From NCBI GenBank assembly GCA_037178675.1, contig JAYMGJ010000026.1, forward strand, positions 1 through 64,000: a DNA stretch of 64,000 bases, read 5' to 3'. Position numbers and translations under genes: made by a program. Below the pieces are notes generated by a model. It saw only the letters and a program-made list of their open reading frames with translations, ran no database searches and was not told where the DNA came from. This stretch comes from Scleroderma bovista. Its lineage: Eukaryota; Basidiomycota; Agaricomycetes; Boletales; Sclerodermataceae. Positions 10,951 through 22,920 of the stretch are shown here, in pieces. The stretch's first letter is position 1, and the number at the start of each line of letters is the position of its first letter.

Positions 10951-13621
10951 TGATTAGATAAGGTCCAGAAGCACCACTACTCCCAGAATATTACTATATT
11001 TGGTCACAAAAAACATATGGAAGGCGTGGGAAAATACCCCACAAAATGCGGAGATTGACAAAAACTTGCTATATCACACAACACAAAGCCTATCCTGGCC
11101 AATAAATGCTGCCAACAGGCTACTAACACCCCACAAGGCTTATATACTGCTGTTCCTGGGATGGTTAGAGGCACACCATCCAAAATGTAAAAAAAGCGAA
11201 AATGTGCATCATATTAGGACACTTTGTCCAATGCTGCAGTATGCATGGTCAGTAACAACAGCTTAAGGGTCCAGACTAGTTGTGCCTCTAACCATCCCAG
11301 GAACAGCAGTATATAAGCCTTGTGGGGTGTTAGTAGCCTGTTGGCAGCATTTATTGGCCAGGATAGGCTTTGTGTTGTGTGATATAGCAAGTTTTTGTCA
11401 ATCTCCGCATTTTGTGGGGTATTTTCCCACGCCTTCCATATGTTTTTTGTGACCAAATATAGTAATATTCTGGGAGTAGTGGTGCTTCTGGACCTTATCT
11501 AATCAAGGCACCCTACATTTGCTAATCAATACTATGCATTTTTGGTAATCAACACTACACAACCTTTGCTAATGAATGCTCCGCATTTTTGGTAATCAAC
11601 CCTACACCACAAACAGTACACAACATTTCCTAATCAATACTACGCATTTTTCGTAATGAACACTACCCCACAAACAAACTACACAACATATCCTAATCAA
11701 TACTACGCTTTTTGGTAATAAACAATACACCACAAACACTACAAAATATTTCCTAATCACTACTACACATGTTTGGTAATGAACACTACTCAACAAATAT
11801 TACACAACACTACACATTTTTGGTAAAAAGCACTACACCACATGCACTACACAACATTTCCTAATCAATACTACGCATTTTTGGTAATAAACAATGCACC
11901 ACAAACACTACACAACACTACACATTTTTGGTAATAAGTTACACCACACACACTACACAACATTTGCTAATCAATACTACGCATTTTTGGTAATAAGCTA
12001 CACCACACACACTACACAACATTTGCTAATCAATACTCCGCATTTTTGGTAACAAACAATACACTACAACACTACAACACTAACACTACACATTTTTGGT
12101 AATCAACAGTAGTACATAAACACTACACAACATTTGCTAATCAATACTATCACACAAACACTAGACAACACTAATCAATATTCCGCATTTTTGGTAATCA
12201 ACACTACAATACCAACAGTACACAACATTAGCTAATCAGGGGTCCGCATTTTTGGTAGTCAACACTACACAACATTAGCTAATCAGGTGTCCGCATTTTT
12301 GGTAGTCAACACTACACAACATTAGCTAATCAGGGGTCCGCATTTTTGGTAGTCAAACACTACACAACATTAGCTAATCAGGGGGTCAAATTTGTGAAGA
12401 TAAATATTGGATCATATATAGATAGGGGCTATTTGTACATGTTTGTATGTGTTATTTGTATGCTTTGTTGCCTTACTAAAAGTTGTAGCCACTGATTATA
12501 CAAATCCAGTAGCGGTCTTACCTAAGCAATTGGTGAAGATTTACTAGTGTTATGATCAAAACAAAAAACTGTGATGCGAAAAGTTTTTTGCTAGACTACA
12601 TCTAACCTTGGATTGGGGATTCTCCACCCTGCCAAGGAGATTCTCCACACCATCATGGAGATTCTCCACACCATGATGGGGATTCTCCACACTGCCATGG
12701 AGATTCTCCACACTGTCATGGAGATTCTCTGTACCACCATGGAGATTCTCCACACCATGATGGGGATTCTCCACACCACCATGGAGATTCTCCACACCAC
12801 CAAGGAGATTCTCCACATTGTTATGAAGATTCTCTGCATGACCATGTACATTCTCCCCAATTCTCCACACCACCCTGGCAATTCTCCACACCACCCTGGA
12901 GATTCTCCATACCACCTTGGGAATTCTCCATTAACTCATAGGAAGTCCCATTTGTGCTCAGAAAAGATCCTAGTTAGTGTGGAGAAAGTCCCTTTTGCAC
13001 TTCAAAATGGTCCTATTATGCCTGAAGAAAGTCTTATTTGCACACAGAAAAAGGCCCACTTAACCCCACAGAAAGTCCTATTGATGCTCAGAAAATGGCC
13101 CAATTACTCTGGAGAATGCCTCTATTTGCACACAAAGAAAGGCCTATTTAACCCAGGAGAAAGTCCAATTTATACCCACAGAAAGGTCAATTTAGTCCTG
13201 GAGAAAGTCCCATATGCACCCAAAGTAACACCCATTTAACCCTGGAGAAGATCTCATATTCACTCAACAAAAGGCCTGTTTAGCCTGGAGAAAGTCTCAT
13301 ATGCACTCAAAGAAAGGCCTATTTAGCCCTGGAGAAAGTCCAATTTGGACCCCAGCCACCTGCTAAATAATTAATTAACTAATAATTATGGATAAATACA
13401 TTTCTCCAATGATGTAAAATAGGGCTATGGAGAATCTCCAAGCATAGTGCTGGAGAATTATAATAGGGCTCTGGAGAATCCCCATGCATGGTGCTGGAGA
13501 ATGGAGAATCTCCATGGGCAGCTGGGAATTTCCAACCTGTCAGGACCTCATAGGTAGATACATCTGTAGAAATATACAAACCTAATAGGTCCTAAATGGG
13601 GGTTGACTGAAGTGTAGTATC

Positions 13622-14760
13622 GCTGTTTCAGTCTCAGTCAATCCAATCCCCGCTTTGACACTTCCTAGGCTATAGGAAGAGTCCAGACACCTATCCCCTT
13701 CGTCCTCTATTACTCCTGTACCCCAGGAGTATCCTGCATCATCGTCTGCATCACCCTGTTGGTGTAGATCCCCTCTTCCCCTCCTCAGCATATCCTCTCT
13801 GGACACCGCGGAGGTAAACCACCACTCGCACATTTTCGTAGTCCTTTGTTGGTGTTGTGTTTGGGTTGTTGTTCCGACCCAAATCCACACTTTGACTCAC
13901 ACCGGCTGTGTGGGTAGTTGTTTGATTTTGTTGCGACTTACATCCAAGATCTCTAGGGATGGCACCACGGTCAACTGCAGTATAATTAGAAGAAGGGGGT
14001 GCATGACAAGAAGTACGATACATACAACTTCAGGGAAGACAGAAATTGTTGTTCTTCAGGTTGAGATATCTGAGGCTCGACAAGAGTGCGAAGGCAGTTG
14101 GCAAGGTTGCCAGTTGGTTGTATCCCAGGCCCCAGGGCAATTCTGGACACAGGATAACTGCACGTTAATGAGGAGTTCAAACGTGTCAAGTGAAGCAGAG
14201 ACATACCTTGTTATTGAACAAAGGATCATGACACAGAAAGATATTGGCACAGACTCCATCCCGTGATTGCAGCTGTGCATACTTGGACATGTTGTCAACA
14301 TGATGGTGATGGTAGCTGTGCTGGACCCTGGCCCTGGTAGCATTAGGGTATGGCAGTGTTGGGCGTGTTGGTCATTGTGGGTGGTGAGCATTGTTGTAAT
14401 GAGTGACGAAAACAACGGCCAAGGCAGCCAAGGCAAAGTCGCAGTCGTGGTTGAAGTTGGCCTGAGTTTGTAACTTCCCTGATGGGTTGTAAAATGACTC
14501 AAATGACACAGCATGTGCAGGAAAACAAAGTGCAATAATGAGGCTACGGTACCGACTACCAAGAGAGGCCTTGGAATGACAAACCAACCAAAGTTTCAAA
14601 CCAAAGACTACAATACAAAGGAGCACACCACTGAGAGTCTGAGTCTGCAACAGTGAGAACTAGAGCTAAGAGTGATGAAAAGGAAAATGTCAAGAACTAA
14701 CAATAACTTACCTTGGTGTCGGCTTGGAACACCATGAATGCTCTCACTAGTGGCCAAACT
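13622..14760. other. Possible retroelement sequence, right part; no gene supported
   Basis: CT-rich sequence directly after the foldback element (about 13622-13890) resembles the left flank in composition and could be the other half of an interrupted LTR. From 13900 to 14760 there are open frames on both strands but none has family motifs or consistent splice structure. I see no primer-binding site that I can name. Confidence 0.3.
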
Positions 14761-15117
14761 TCAAATGGGAGGTGGAGGAAGATTGTTGATCGTCACATTT
14801 GGGCGGGCAAGTGCAGCTTTGAGGGTACTGTATGAATGTCCCGCCAAGAAGGCGGCCCTGAGCAAGGGTGATCTCACTTGCCATCCTTCTTCTTCAAGCT
14901 TAGCACCGTAGAGTACCGTGTGTTTCGATTCCAGGTGAACACGAAGCGTAGTGTTCGAACACTTGGGGCCGAAACAACTCTTGACACTAGCGAGTGGTCC
15001 ATCACCCCCACTGTTTGTAGATTGTGCAGCGAGAGACCTAGACTGACCATGCATGAGTAAAACTACATCACAACTCACAAACATGGAAGAAGAGGGACTT
15101 ATGCACAGAGGAGACAT
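14761..15117 (-). pseudogene. hAT transposase N-terminal fragment
   Basis: The translation contains KCSNTTLRVHLESKH, then EEEGWQVRSPLLRAAFLAGH, YSTLKAALARP and NNLPPPP. The same order occurs in the hAT transposase at 16269-19553 (LRSHIERCH, NNWVVYLENVKEALRIGYN, YSTLHQALSLP, CSLPPPP). It therefore looks like a second, diverged copy of the same N-terminal region, including the histidine end of a BED-type zinc finger. No downstream RNase H-like core follows, so it is a fragment. Confidence 0.6.
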
Positions 15118-16200
15118 GTAGTATACTCACGTCCACTGGTGAAAAGTAATGGATATCTTGTGTCGGCTGAGACATAGGATAAGGGACAAGACTTGAACCT
15201 CTCGAGGTGGACTGTGGACACGAGAAGGGTCAAAATCTCACCTTTTGTACATGTCAGAAGCGGGCCGTTATGCAAGGCAACCGATCTGGCTGAGCGTGAA
15301 TTACTCGTGAATTAAGCTGGCACGAGTGTGTATACCCATATGGGGTGTCTACGTACGCTTACCATGCTGATGCGGCGTCACTGTTGGCGTCATTGTTGTT
15401 ATTGTGCTCGTTGTCTGTGTCGTGCAAGTAACGGTGGTGCCACCATTGACGTTCGTTGTTGTCATTGTGCTGGTGTTGGGGGGGTGATGGTGGGGTTGCC
15501 GTTATTGATGTTTGATGACGACTGCATTGGGGTGTGAGATGGCACATGTGTGGCCAGTGGGTGCATAGACGTACCTTATGTTGGCACCAGTCGAGGCTCT
15601 GTGGAGCACAAGTCATACGTTTGCATTTGGATCGGAAATGGGTAAGTACGCAGGTGTCCAGTTTCTGACCTGTACAGATGCTTTTGCGTAGTTGAAGCTA
15701 ATACATGGGAAAAGAATTTCGTCAGTCATTACGAAGGTTTCACCTGGGATGTCACACATTCATTTTGACATTTGCAGAAGAGATATGTGCTATGGTTGCC
15801 TTCAATGTGCTAGAGAATGGCATTATTGTAGCTGTTGAGGTCACCGTAGTGGGGCCTGTGCAGCAACATGAGGATGAAACAAACCTGATGATGGGTGACT
15901 TTGATGTGTTGGAGGTGGGGATAGACAAAATGCATTGATGATGTCTGTGCGTGAAACATATCATCAGCACTGCCGATCAGGCCTAAGCAAAGATGCACAC
16001 AGTTGGCTCTGGCATTGATAGATTGCTATGTGAGAGGTATGAATGAAAATACATGTGAGACAAGTGGTGAAAGATGTGACGACTGAAGACATCATTGACA
16101 TGTGACGCAGAAATCAAGCAATAAGAACGGCTGCACAGAGAGAGGCAGACAAAACATAGTCAAAGAAAAGCGGGACATATGCTTTAATATACGAGTAATA
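15118..16200. other. No gene seen; GTT/GTC-rich low-complexity tract
   Basis: 15370-15540 is dominated by TTGTTGTTATTGTGC and GTTGTCATTGTGC-like triplet runs. Comparable tracts occur near 23400 (complementary sense), 56660 and 62880. The rest shows no coding signal. Confidence 0.5.
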
Positions 16201-16268
16201 CAAGTAATCAGAGTGAACTATAGACAGGATGTACTACTGATCTGCAGTAGAGTAGTATGTGAATAGAG

Positions 16269-19200
16269 TCAGAAAACTTCAGGTACTTCTGTGAGTTCAT
16301 CCCCTTCCTCATCGCCAATGAAGTATATAATATCATTGAGTGCTCCCTGTAGACCCACACGATCCACACTGAGGTTTGCCTCAACAATTGTGGCAAGTAT
16401 ATCATCGTCGGCAACATTGACCATCATGTCCACCTGTGAGGTAGACCATCCTTTTGTGCAATTCAATTGTTCTTTTTTGAAGAAGAACTTGAGCATTTGC
16501 AATGCTTCCATTAGGATGGGACTAATCCGGTTGCATCTTTTGGTCGTTGTTTCAGCTGAAGACGAAAAGACATGTTCACATGGAACTGCCGATGCTTGAA
16601 TCGGCAAGTAATCCATTGCGATACAGTAAAGTGTTGGATACGTCGACTTAGACACCTGAGAAACCCACCAACGAGCTTGTCGGGTCACCTACAAGGAATG
16701 AAAGTCTAATCTGACTTACCGCCCAGAATGAAAGTGGGTCCGTTCCTTCAGGGGGAACAGGATGCAGTAGCATAGGATGCGAGTTCTTGTTCAACGGTCT
16801 GCTCGTTGTTTGCTGGCCATTGTGTATGCATAGTAGGTAGGCGGTATCATGCTGCGAGTTTGGTGGAGGCGGCAGCTCAGCAGTTAGCAGGTTGGGTGTT
16901 TGGGGGCTGTTGTGGTTGATTCAGTTCAGGTGAACCAGATTGGGGCCTTGCTAGCCTTCTGTGCTCGGTCATCTGGAGTTGAAAGTGGAAAGATAAGCAA
17001 TAGATAATGACATAGTAGATCAAACTTACCAGCTTTATAATGACTTTCTTTGCCTCTCGGATGTCTGATTCCTCCCAGTTTGACTCAATCCAACTAAAGC
17101 AGATGCTTGGGTCTACAACTATCCAGTGCGAACAGTGTGTTATTCAAATCCAAGTCCATAAAATACTCACGCATCGCAATCACATATGCATTGGTCTCTC
17201 CCATCTGGTGGTAATACTTTCTTGCATGCCAGAGACCAATTTTGATGTATGGAGCAAAACGAGGCTCATTCAAGGAGAGCTGCTCCCATTGGGCAATGAA
17301 CGTTTCGAATGCTGGGACTGCACATGAGAGCAATGGCAAGCTCTCGCTTGACATGCTCTGTTGGGGCTGAATGAGGTATCTGGGTGTGGTCATGAGCCAA
17401 CAGTCCACGTCAGTATCATAATCTGAACATTCACCTTGAGGACTACTTCGAGATCTTGTAAGACTTGCCACTCCATGTCAGTTAACTGTTTGTTAGCAAT
17501 AGTTGTCGTGCAAGGAAGAAATAATGTAATGCCTGGAAACAGGAATTAGAACATGGGTCATGAAAGAGATGAAAGAATACCTGTCTCAGAATGCAAAGTC
17601 GATTAATCATGTAATATATTGAATCCCAACGCGATTTCACATCATGAAGAAGTTCCACAATTGGTAATGTGATTGGATCGTTATCTTCGTCCACAAACCA
17701 ATTGTTCTCGTTGCCTGACTTGAGTGTGTCAGCAAAGGCCTCACGGCAGAGCTGGAGGCACGGACTACACAAACAATGTCATGACCAAGTGTGATAGGGT
17801 CATGGCGGAGGGCTTCAATATAGGTATCCTTGTCAATGACTTTGCTGCTGTCAAGTGCATCGACCCAAGCTTCACTGATAGAAGTAAAGTCAGCTTCAGT
17901 GTATTCATTAGCGACGTGACCAGAACAGATATTGAGGATGTAGGGGAAACATATAATATGCCGATCAACTGGATCGAAAGGAATCCCATGGTTGCCAAGA
18001 AGGTGAGATAACTCTTGCATTGCAGCATCATTGTTGCGAGCATTGTTGAGAGTAAAGTGGCCGATCTATTATAAGTTGGGGATTAATAAGAAGTTGATAT
18101 GAGAGGAAATATACACACTTTCTCAGCAACCCCAGCACGCTCTAGAAGACGATGGATTGTTTCTGCGAGGTTCGTTCCTGTATGATTTCCTGGTATGTGG
18201 TGAAACGTGATCAGGCCTGCTTTTATCTCGAGGGTTCCAGGCTGGTTGCCCTTTGAGATCCAGTGGGCGGTGATTGCAAGAAATGGCCGGTAATTTTCAT
18301 CCGACCAGATGTCGCTAGTGAACAATATTCTTCCCTCAGCTTTCTGTAGTAGAAGTCAGTTCTAGCTTCAACGCCTAGCTTGATCAACACACCATGAGGT
18401 TGTCTTTAAGAACAATGAAGTATTGCCGCCATGCTTCAATGACAAGTTCGCGCATCTTGGTCCTGTGAGGTATTTGAGAGTCTTTGAGATCCTGGCGAAG
18501 AAGTAGGAGAAGGTGCCGAAACTCTGGACACTTGATAACATGAATTGACTGTAGACAGTGGTAAAAATGTTCTGCAATAAGATACAAGCATTGAGCACTT
18601 GCCTGATCATTGCTAACGATGAACTTCACTAAGTATTGATGCATAGCCGCAAGTGAAAATGGTGGAAGGCCACTCTTGGTCTCTGGTACACCTGTGGGTG
18701 ATGAATCAGCCTGGCACGATTGAGGCGGAGGTGGGAGTGAACAAATATTAGCATTGGGAAGGCTGAGAGCCTGGTGAAGAGTCGAATAGTTGTAACCAAT
18801 CCGAAGGGCCTCTTTGACATTCTCCAAATAGACCACCCAGTTGTTTTCCTCAGCTTCCACCAGAAAAGAATCGAGATGACACCTTTCAATGTGCGAACGG
18901 AGACTCCAGTTGGAAGTTGATTCAGAATATACAAAATTTTGATCTTTAGGGAATGCAGCGCCCTTCTCCTCTTTCTCCTTTCTGGACAATGAAATGGGAT
19001 CAGTCGACATTTCCTTGTAGGAGTGAGCCACATACTGGCAAACCTTGCATACAGACTCTTGACCCTTACCCTTCGTAAAGAAGAACAAAACATCAACAGC
19101 GGCAGTTCGAGAAGTCTGTGCTGTCACCAGTGGGTCAGTGGTAGCCATGTTCAGTGCTGAATTCCTAGTGTTGAAACTGTAACGGCCTCTGGCTCTGGGA

Positions 19201-19553
19201 ATGGGTGCTTCCTCCTCCTCCTCCTCACTAATGGCATCAATGTCGAAGTTTTCTGCATCATCGTTAGCATCACCACAAGTTGCCTGAGTGGGTGGAGGAG
19301 CGTTGGGAGAAGTAGCAGCAGTATGGGTGGAAGCACCAGTCTGGCTCGAAGGATCATCATAGTGGCAAGGAGGACATCAGGCACGGGCAGGACGCGCATT
19401 AATGCCATTTTGTTGGGGCTCGGTTACAGGACATGCCTCAGGCACATCATGGGGAGGAACACACTGCTCAGCAAGCGTAGATGGTACAGTCTGGGTGGGA
19501 GAGGGAGGCTGAGCAGAGGTGTCTGCGTTGTGTGGGCGTGCACGTCGACGCAT
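16269..19553 (-). CDS. hAT-family transposase, nearly complete
   Basis: The reading starts at MRRRARPHNADTS (19553), passes through an acidic disordered stretch (DIDAISEEEEEEAPIPRARG) and reaches a BED-like zinc finger (SVCKVCQYVAHS ... LRSHIERCH, about 19050-18880). The RNase H-like region has MFTSDIWSDENYRPFLAITA (18325-18260), then DPVDRHIICFPYILNICSGH and ELLHDVKSRWDSIYYMINRL. The C-terminal hAT dimerisation block is typical: WWVSQVSKSTYPTLYCIAMD, then QASAVPCEHVFSSSAETTTK and RISPILMEALQMLKFFFKK (about 16660-16450). Introns of about 50-60 nt with GTAAGT/CAG borders join the segments, for example after DPLSFWA near 16725. It would cut and paste its own element. I did not find its terminal repeats, so its present mobility is unknown. 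Some exon borders are unresolved. Confidence 0.8.
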
Positions 19554-19789
19554 CTGAAAGCTGGGGGTCAAGTATTCGAGAGCAACCCAACTTTTATCGT
19601 GGAACGGGCATGCTGTGGTTAGGAAGCTGTATGGCAACGGTCAGTTTCTGAGTCATAGGCCACATTGCACAACTGTGCGCTGAGCTTGAGATCAGCCATC
19701 ATGGTGACATGATGTGATGAATTCAGCTAAAAACATGTATACACGATTGCAAGTTTATACAAAGCCCATACCTGCACGACAGCGCCACT

Positions 19790-20927
19790 TCATTTAGTAG
19801 ACCTAGGACGCACACTACGACCACCTGGTACGATCCGTTTAGCAGCAGCATGGGCTGGAGGACTGGGGGAATCTTCATCATCAGATGGCACATATTCCTC
19901 CATATCGTGTGAGGGCTTGGTGCCCCGGAATGACTTTTGGAACCAGTCTGTATAGCAGGAATAAGCAGTCAACGCAGCTCCTTTCTTCAAGTCGTCACAA
20001 AAGGACTCCCAGGATGTCGGGAAGGAGGTGACGTGATTTTTCAGTCGAGTGAGATCAGCGGGGATGTCCAAAACACGCATTTCTTGCATGCAGAATGTAA
20101 TAAGTGATGTGTGGACCATGTCCAGGCCCTGAACAATCCTCTCTTTGATGTCATCCATTCCAACATTCTGGGGCATGGACTACAAAAAGACACGATAAGG
20201 TAAATAAAAGTTATGGATACGAGGAATTTACCCCATATGCGTTGTATTTCCTGGCCCCAGAGAACTCTATATCGAGCACACCGTTGGAGGGATCCCTAAG
20301 CCAAACGTAGTAGTCTACCTTTGTAATCGAGCACCATGTGTGATTGGCAACAATAATCAGATCATAAAATGTGGTGCTCAACCAGCCTGTTGGAATGGAC
20401 ATGGAGCTGAACTGCTCCAATGACAGCAGAGATGAATGCGTGGAAAGAGAGTTCCATGCTTTGCTTCCAGGTGATGGACTTGAGAAATCCAGCGATTCCT
20501 TGATGTTTATGAGTATTGCCATCAGGATGCTGGCATTGCTTTCAACAACGCCTTTGATTATGCCCAAGGCATCGTCAAGTGGTTCCGAGAATGCAATCTG
20601 GCAGATGACAGGATGGATAACCTTGGAAATAAGACCCTTAGAATACAACTGGATGCAAAGGTCGGGGATGACTGTGCCCCCAGCTGGGAGCTTCAGCTGC
20701 GTGTTGTGACCGAGGGTAACGTTGACAATATTGCTAGGGTAGTCTAACATTTCTACCCCCCGAGTAAATATGTGATCGAGAGAACCGATGGGGGCTTTGT
20801 GGATGGCACTTGGCCATCGAAAAATTAAGATTTTGTCTTTGGCAAGGTATGAAAAACTGCAAGCGTTCAGCAAGGCACCCACAGGGGAAAGTATGCTTAC
20901 CGCGGCTTTCCCATAACGCTCGCCCAA
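19790..20927 (-). CDS. Unknown protein with PD-(D/E)XK-like motif lacking the acidic E (copy A)
   Basis: Two exons join cleanly: one ending RKYNAYG before a GTAAAT donor near 20231, and one starting SMPQNVGMDD after TTTGTAG near 20182. The frame shows GGTVIPDLCIQL (PD at about residues 88-89) followed by VICQIAFSEPLDDALGIIK. In copy B (61565-62517) the equivalent position is a glutamate (WLMESAFSQS). This order, PD then E-x-A-F-S-Q-S then a K...Y helix, recalls Uma2-like PD-(D/E)XK nucleases, but that is inference. Here the glutamate is replaced by glutamine, so nuclease activity would be lost. The C-terminus ends with AALTAYSCYTDWFQK, an acidic linker and a basic tail. An upstream exon may exist around 21133-21345 (TVMECNILAKILGEIEKENP). 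It is divergent from the CK1-like gene. Confidence 0.55.
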
Positions 20928-21132
20928 TGGTTAAGGATCCTATTGGTGTTGTGGAACGCTTCCAATGTTATACTAGCCAATTTCTGTTAGGGTCGTTAGA
21001 TGTGCGTGCAACACTTCATCTACAACAACACACCAGCGACCTGGGACCTGCTTGCAGTTGTGTGGTAGTGAAGTGAGTGTACAATTGTTCAACAATCATC
21101 TTCAAAGCTTTAAAGTTTGCAATGATAGTGGG

Positions 21133-21345
21133 TCAACAGCCAATACACAGACTGGACAGACACTTACTGATAGAGCCTGGATTTTCTTTCTCGATTTCAC
21201 CAAGGATCTTCGCAAGGATGTTGCATTCCATTACAGTAGGAGCTGCCTCTTGGGCGGTGATAACAGCCGCTGCTGCTTGAATGGCAGGCGAGGGGGATGC
21301 AACCTTTGAAGCTGTTGCATCTGAGTTAGCTTTCGATACCCTCAA
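21133..21345 (-). other. Possible upstream exon or relic of the PD-(D/E)XK-like gene
   Basis: The frame reads an Ala/Ser-rich start, then APTVMECNILAKILGEIEKE and ISKCLSSLCIGC, and after one stop continues in the same frame with PTIIANFKALKMIVEQLYTH. The helical, charged composition looks coding. The in-frame stop suggests damage or a missed intron. No known domain. Confidence 0.3.
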
Positions 21346-21393
21346 ATTGGTGGAGGAGCCATCTCAAGCTGCCGCACAGGGCTCTTTGATGCT

Positions 21394-21594
21394 TCAACAT
21401 GGATAGGTGAGACCCAGGAACAAATAGAGAAAGGTTCGCTCCCGATAACGGCGGTCAATGGCATGAGTTTGGTGGTAAGTAGCTGCAGTGTACTTGAAGA
21501 ACAACATGAGGGTGGGGGGACACAAGGTGACCTGCTTCTGGAGTGCGACATCTTCCAATTGGCCAGCATACATTCCAGCTTCCAAGTGCTTCAT
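21394..21594 (-). other. Short coding-like frame, unrecognised
   Basis: It contains KHLEAGMYAGQLEDVALQKQ and then LMLFFKYTAATYHQTHAIDRR. It looks like genuine protein composition rather than a shadow frame, but there is no start context, no family match that I know, and it ends abruptly at a stop. It may be a relic of a longer gene. Confidence 0.25.
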
Positions 21595-21733
21595 TTATGG
21601 GCATGGTGGCCACTGATTTCAGTGATTTGGATCCGATGGGAATGCATAGCACTAGAATTGGTAATGCCATCAATTTGGAAGGCCGACCGCTAAGAATATT
21701 ATCCTGCCCAACAAGATTGCAGCATGCTCAAAA

Positions 21734-22920
21734 ATGTCCCCCCAGGCCCAACTTAACCAGGATTGCAGTGGTGTTCCTCCCCGAGTGGATGGGAGATACA
21801 GTTTACAAGAATTCCTTGGATCAGGGTCATATGGTCAGTCAGCACAGCTTCTGTGTTCAGAACTTGGTGAGGCTGAGCAGAAATTTCAGTGACTGTTTAC
21901 AGAGCGCTCAACATCATCAACTGCCAGAGTTACGCAGTAAAACTAGAAGCTTGTTCTGATGTGGACACATCATCGATCAAATGGGAATACAACATCCTAA
22001 GACAACTCTCTTCAGGTACATCGAATACTGGCATCCCCAATGTCCATTGGTTCGGCCGAGAGTCGAATTTCGACGCCATTGTCATCGACCTCCTTGGTCC
22101 CTTGCTGTACAACCTCATTTCAACCCAGGGAACTTTCAATCAGCTCACCGTACATTATATTGGTGAGCAGATGGTGAGCAGTCTGTAACTATGTAGATCG
22201 AGCTCAGTACTACTGATTTTTCTTCAGCTGTCTCGAATTCAATACATTCATTCGTGTGGTTATGTCCACAGTGATATCCAACCACAAAACATACTCATGG
22301 GGCTCGACGATCAGTCGCTCACAGCGTTCATCATCGACTTCGGTGTTTCCAAGCCGTTTTCCCACACCCTGACTGACTCTCATGGAACCCATCAAGCATC
22401 AGGTCTAATCGGCACGCCAGCTTTCGCTTCTATTAACAGTCATCTCGGTTTGGAATTAGGTCAGTGGGATGACCTTGAATCCCTCGTTTATGTCTTAATT
22501 TATCTCTCTTTTGGCTCTCTTCCATGGCTCCAATCCAACAAACGTAACTCGAGGAGTTCCAAACAGAAATCATCAACAATACTCGAGCACAAACGAATGA
22601 TACCTGTCGAGCAGTTGTGCGGTGAACTCCCAGAGTTATCCACTCTACTCCTCTACACATGCATGCTGTCCTTTTCAGAGACTCCCAACTACGATACATG
22701 TGCTCTTTACTTCATAAGGTCAGTGGTGGTTGGCATCTTTCAATTGATGACGCTCAGGTCATCAAGCAAGACCTTCACCCAGAGGTTTCCAATGGTCTCA
22801 GCACTCCCCATAGACCCCACCCTTCTGCATCTGGGCCTGCAAGTGTACAGTGCCTGTCTCCAGTCCCTTCCAGGTCTCGTCGAGGATGCACATCCACACG
22901 CTGCGGCCTGGACTCTTTAG
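21734..22920 (+). CDS. Casein kinase 1-like protein kinase
   Basis: The start ATG at 21734 gives MSPQAQLNQDCSG, then GRYSLQEFLGSGSY, the glycine-rich loop. An intron (GTCAGT donor at 21834, TTTCAG ending 21889) leads to TVYRALNIINCQSYAVKLEA, which carries the ATP-binding lysine. SSIKWEYNILRQLS, PNVHWFGRESNFDAIVIDLL and GEQM follow. A second intron (about 22174-22228) joins to LSRIQYIHSCGYVHSDIQPQ, where HSD stands in for the catalytic loop HRD, and then IIDFGVSKPFS, the DFG metal site. GTPAFASINSHLG and DDLESLVYVLIYL match the CK1 activation and helical regions. The C-terminal part after about 22715 may be spliced differently (possible intron about 22719-22757). It is a Ser/Thr kinase; mushrooms carry many such copies. 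All key residues are present. Confidence 0.8.

Larger units (their letters stand above)
8752..13614. mobile_element. Foldback (giant palindrome) element with repeat-filled arms
   Basis: The two halves are almost perfect inverted copies: 8752-11175 (2424 bp) and 11281-13614 (2334 bp) around a 105-bp non-palindromic loop. The tips read CACTTCAGTCAACC on both ends. TAGTATC flanks the element on both sides (8745-8751 and 13615-13621), with a shared G that would make it 8 bp. From 9217 inward to the loop, paired positions sum to 22456. Outside that, the left arm has 90 bp more, equal to two units of its 45-bp repeat. Each arm contains three tandem-repeat zones and no transposase gene. This architecture (long repeat-built inverted repeats, short loop, short target duplication) matches foldback elements known from Drosophila and other eukaryotes. 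The superfamily that mobilises it cannot be read from the sequence. Confidence 0.85.

Noticed and set aside
8752..13614. Palindrome as an assembly or amplification artefact
   Set aside because: Considered seriously. The flanking TAGTATC duplication, defined tips and the two-unit difference between arms argue for a real element. Long reads are still needed to settle it.
14056..14562. 168-residue open frame on the minus strand
   Set aside because: Composition is Thr/His/Leu-rich from CA/CAC runs, it overlaps plus-strand frames of similar length, and no motif or splice structure is visible.
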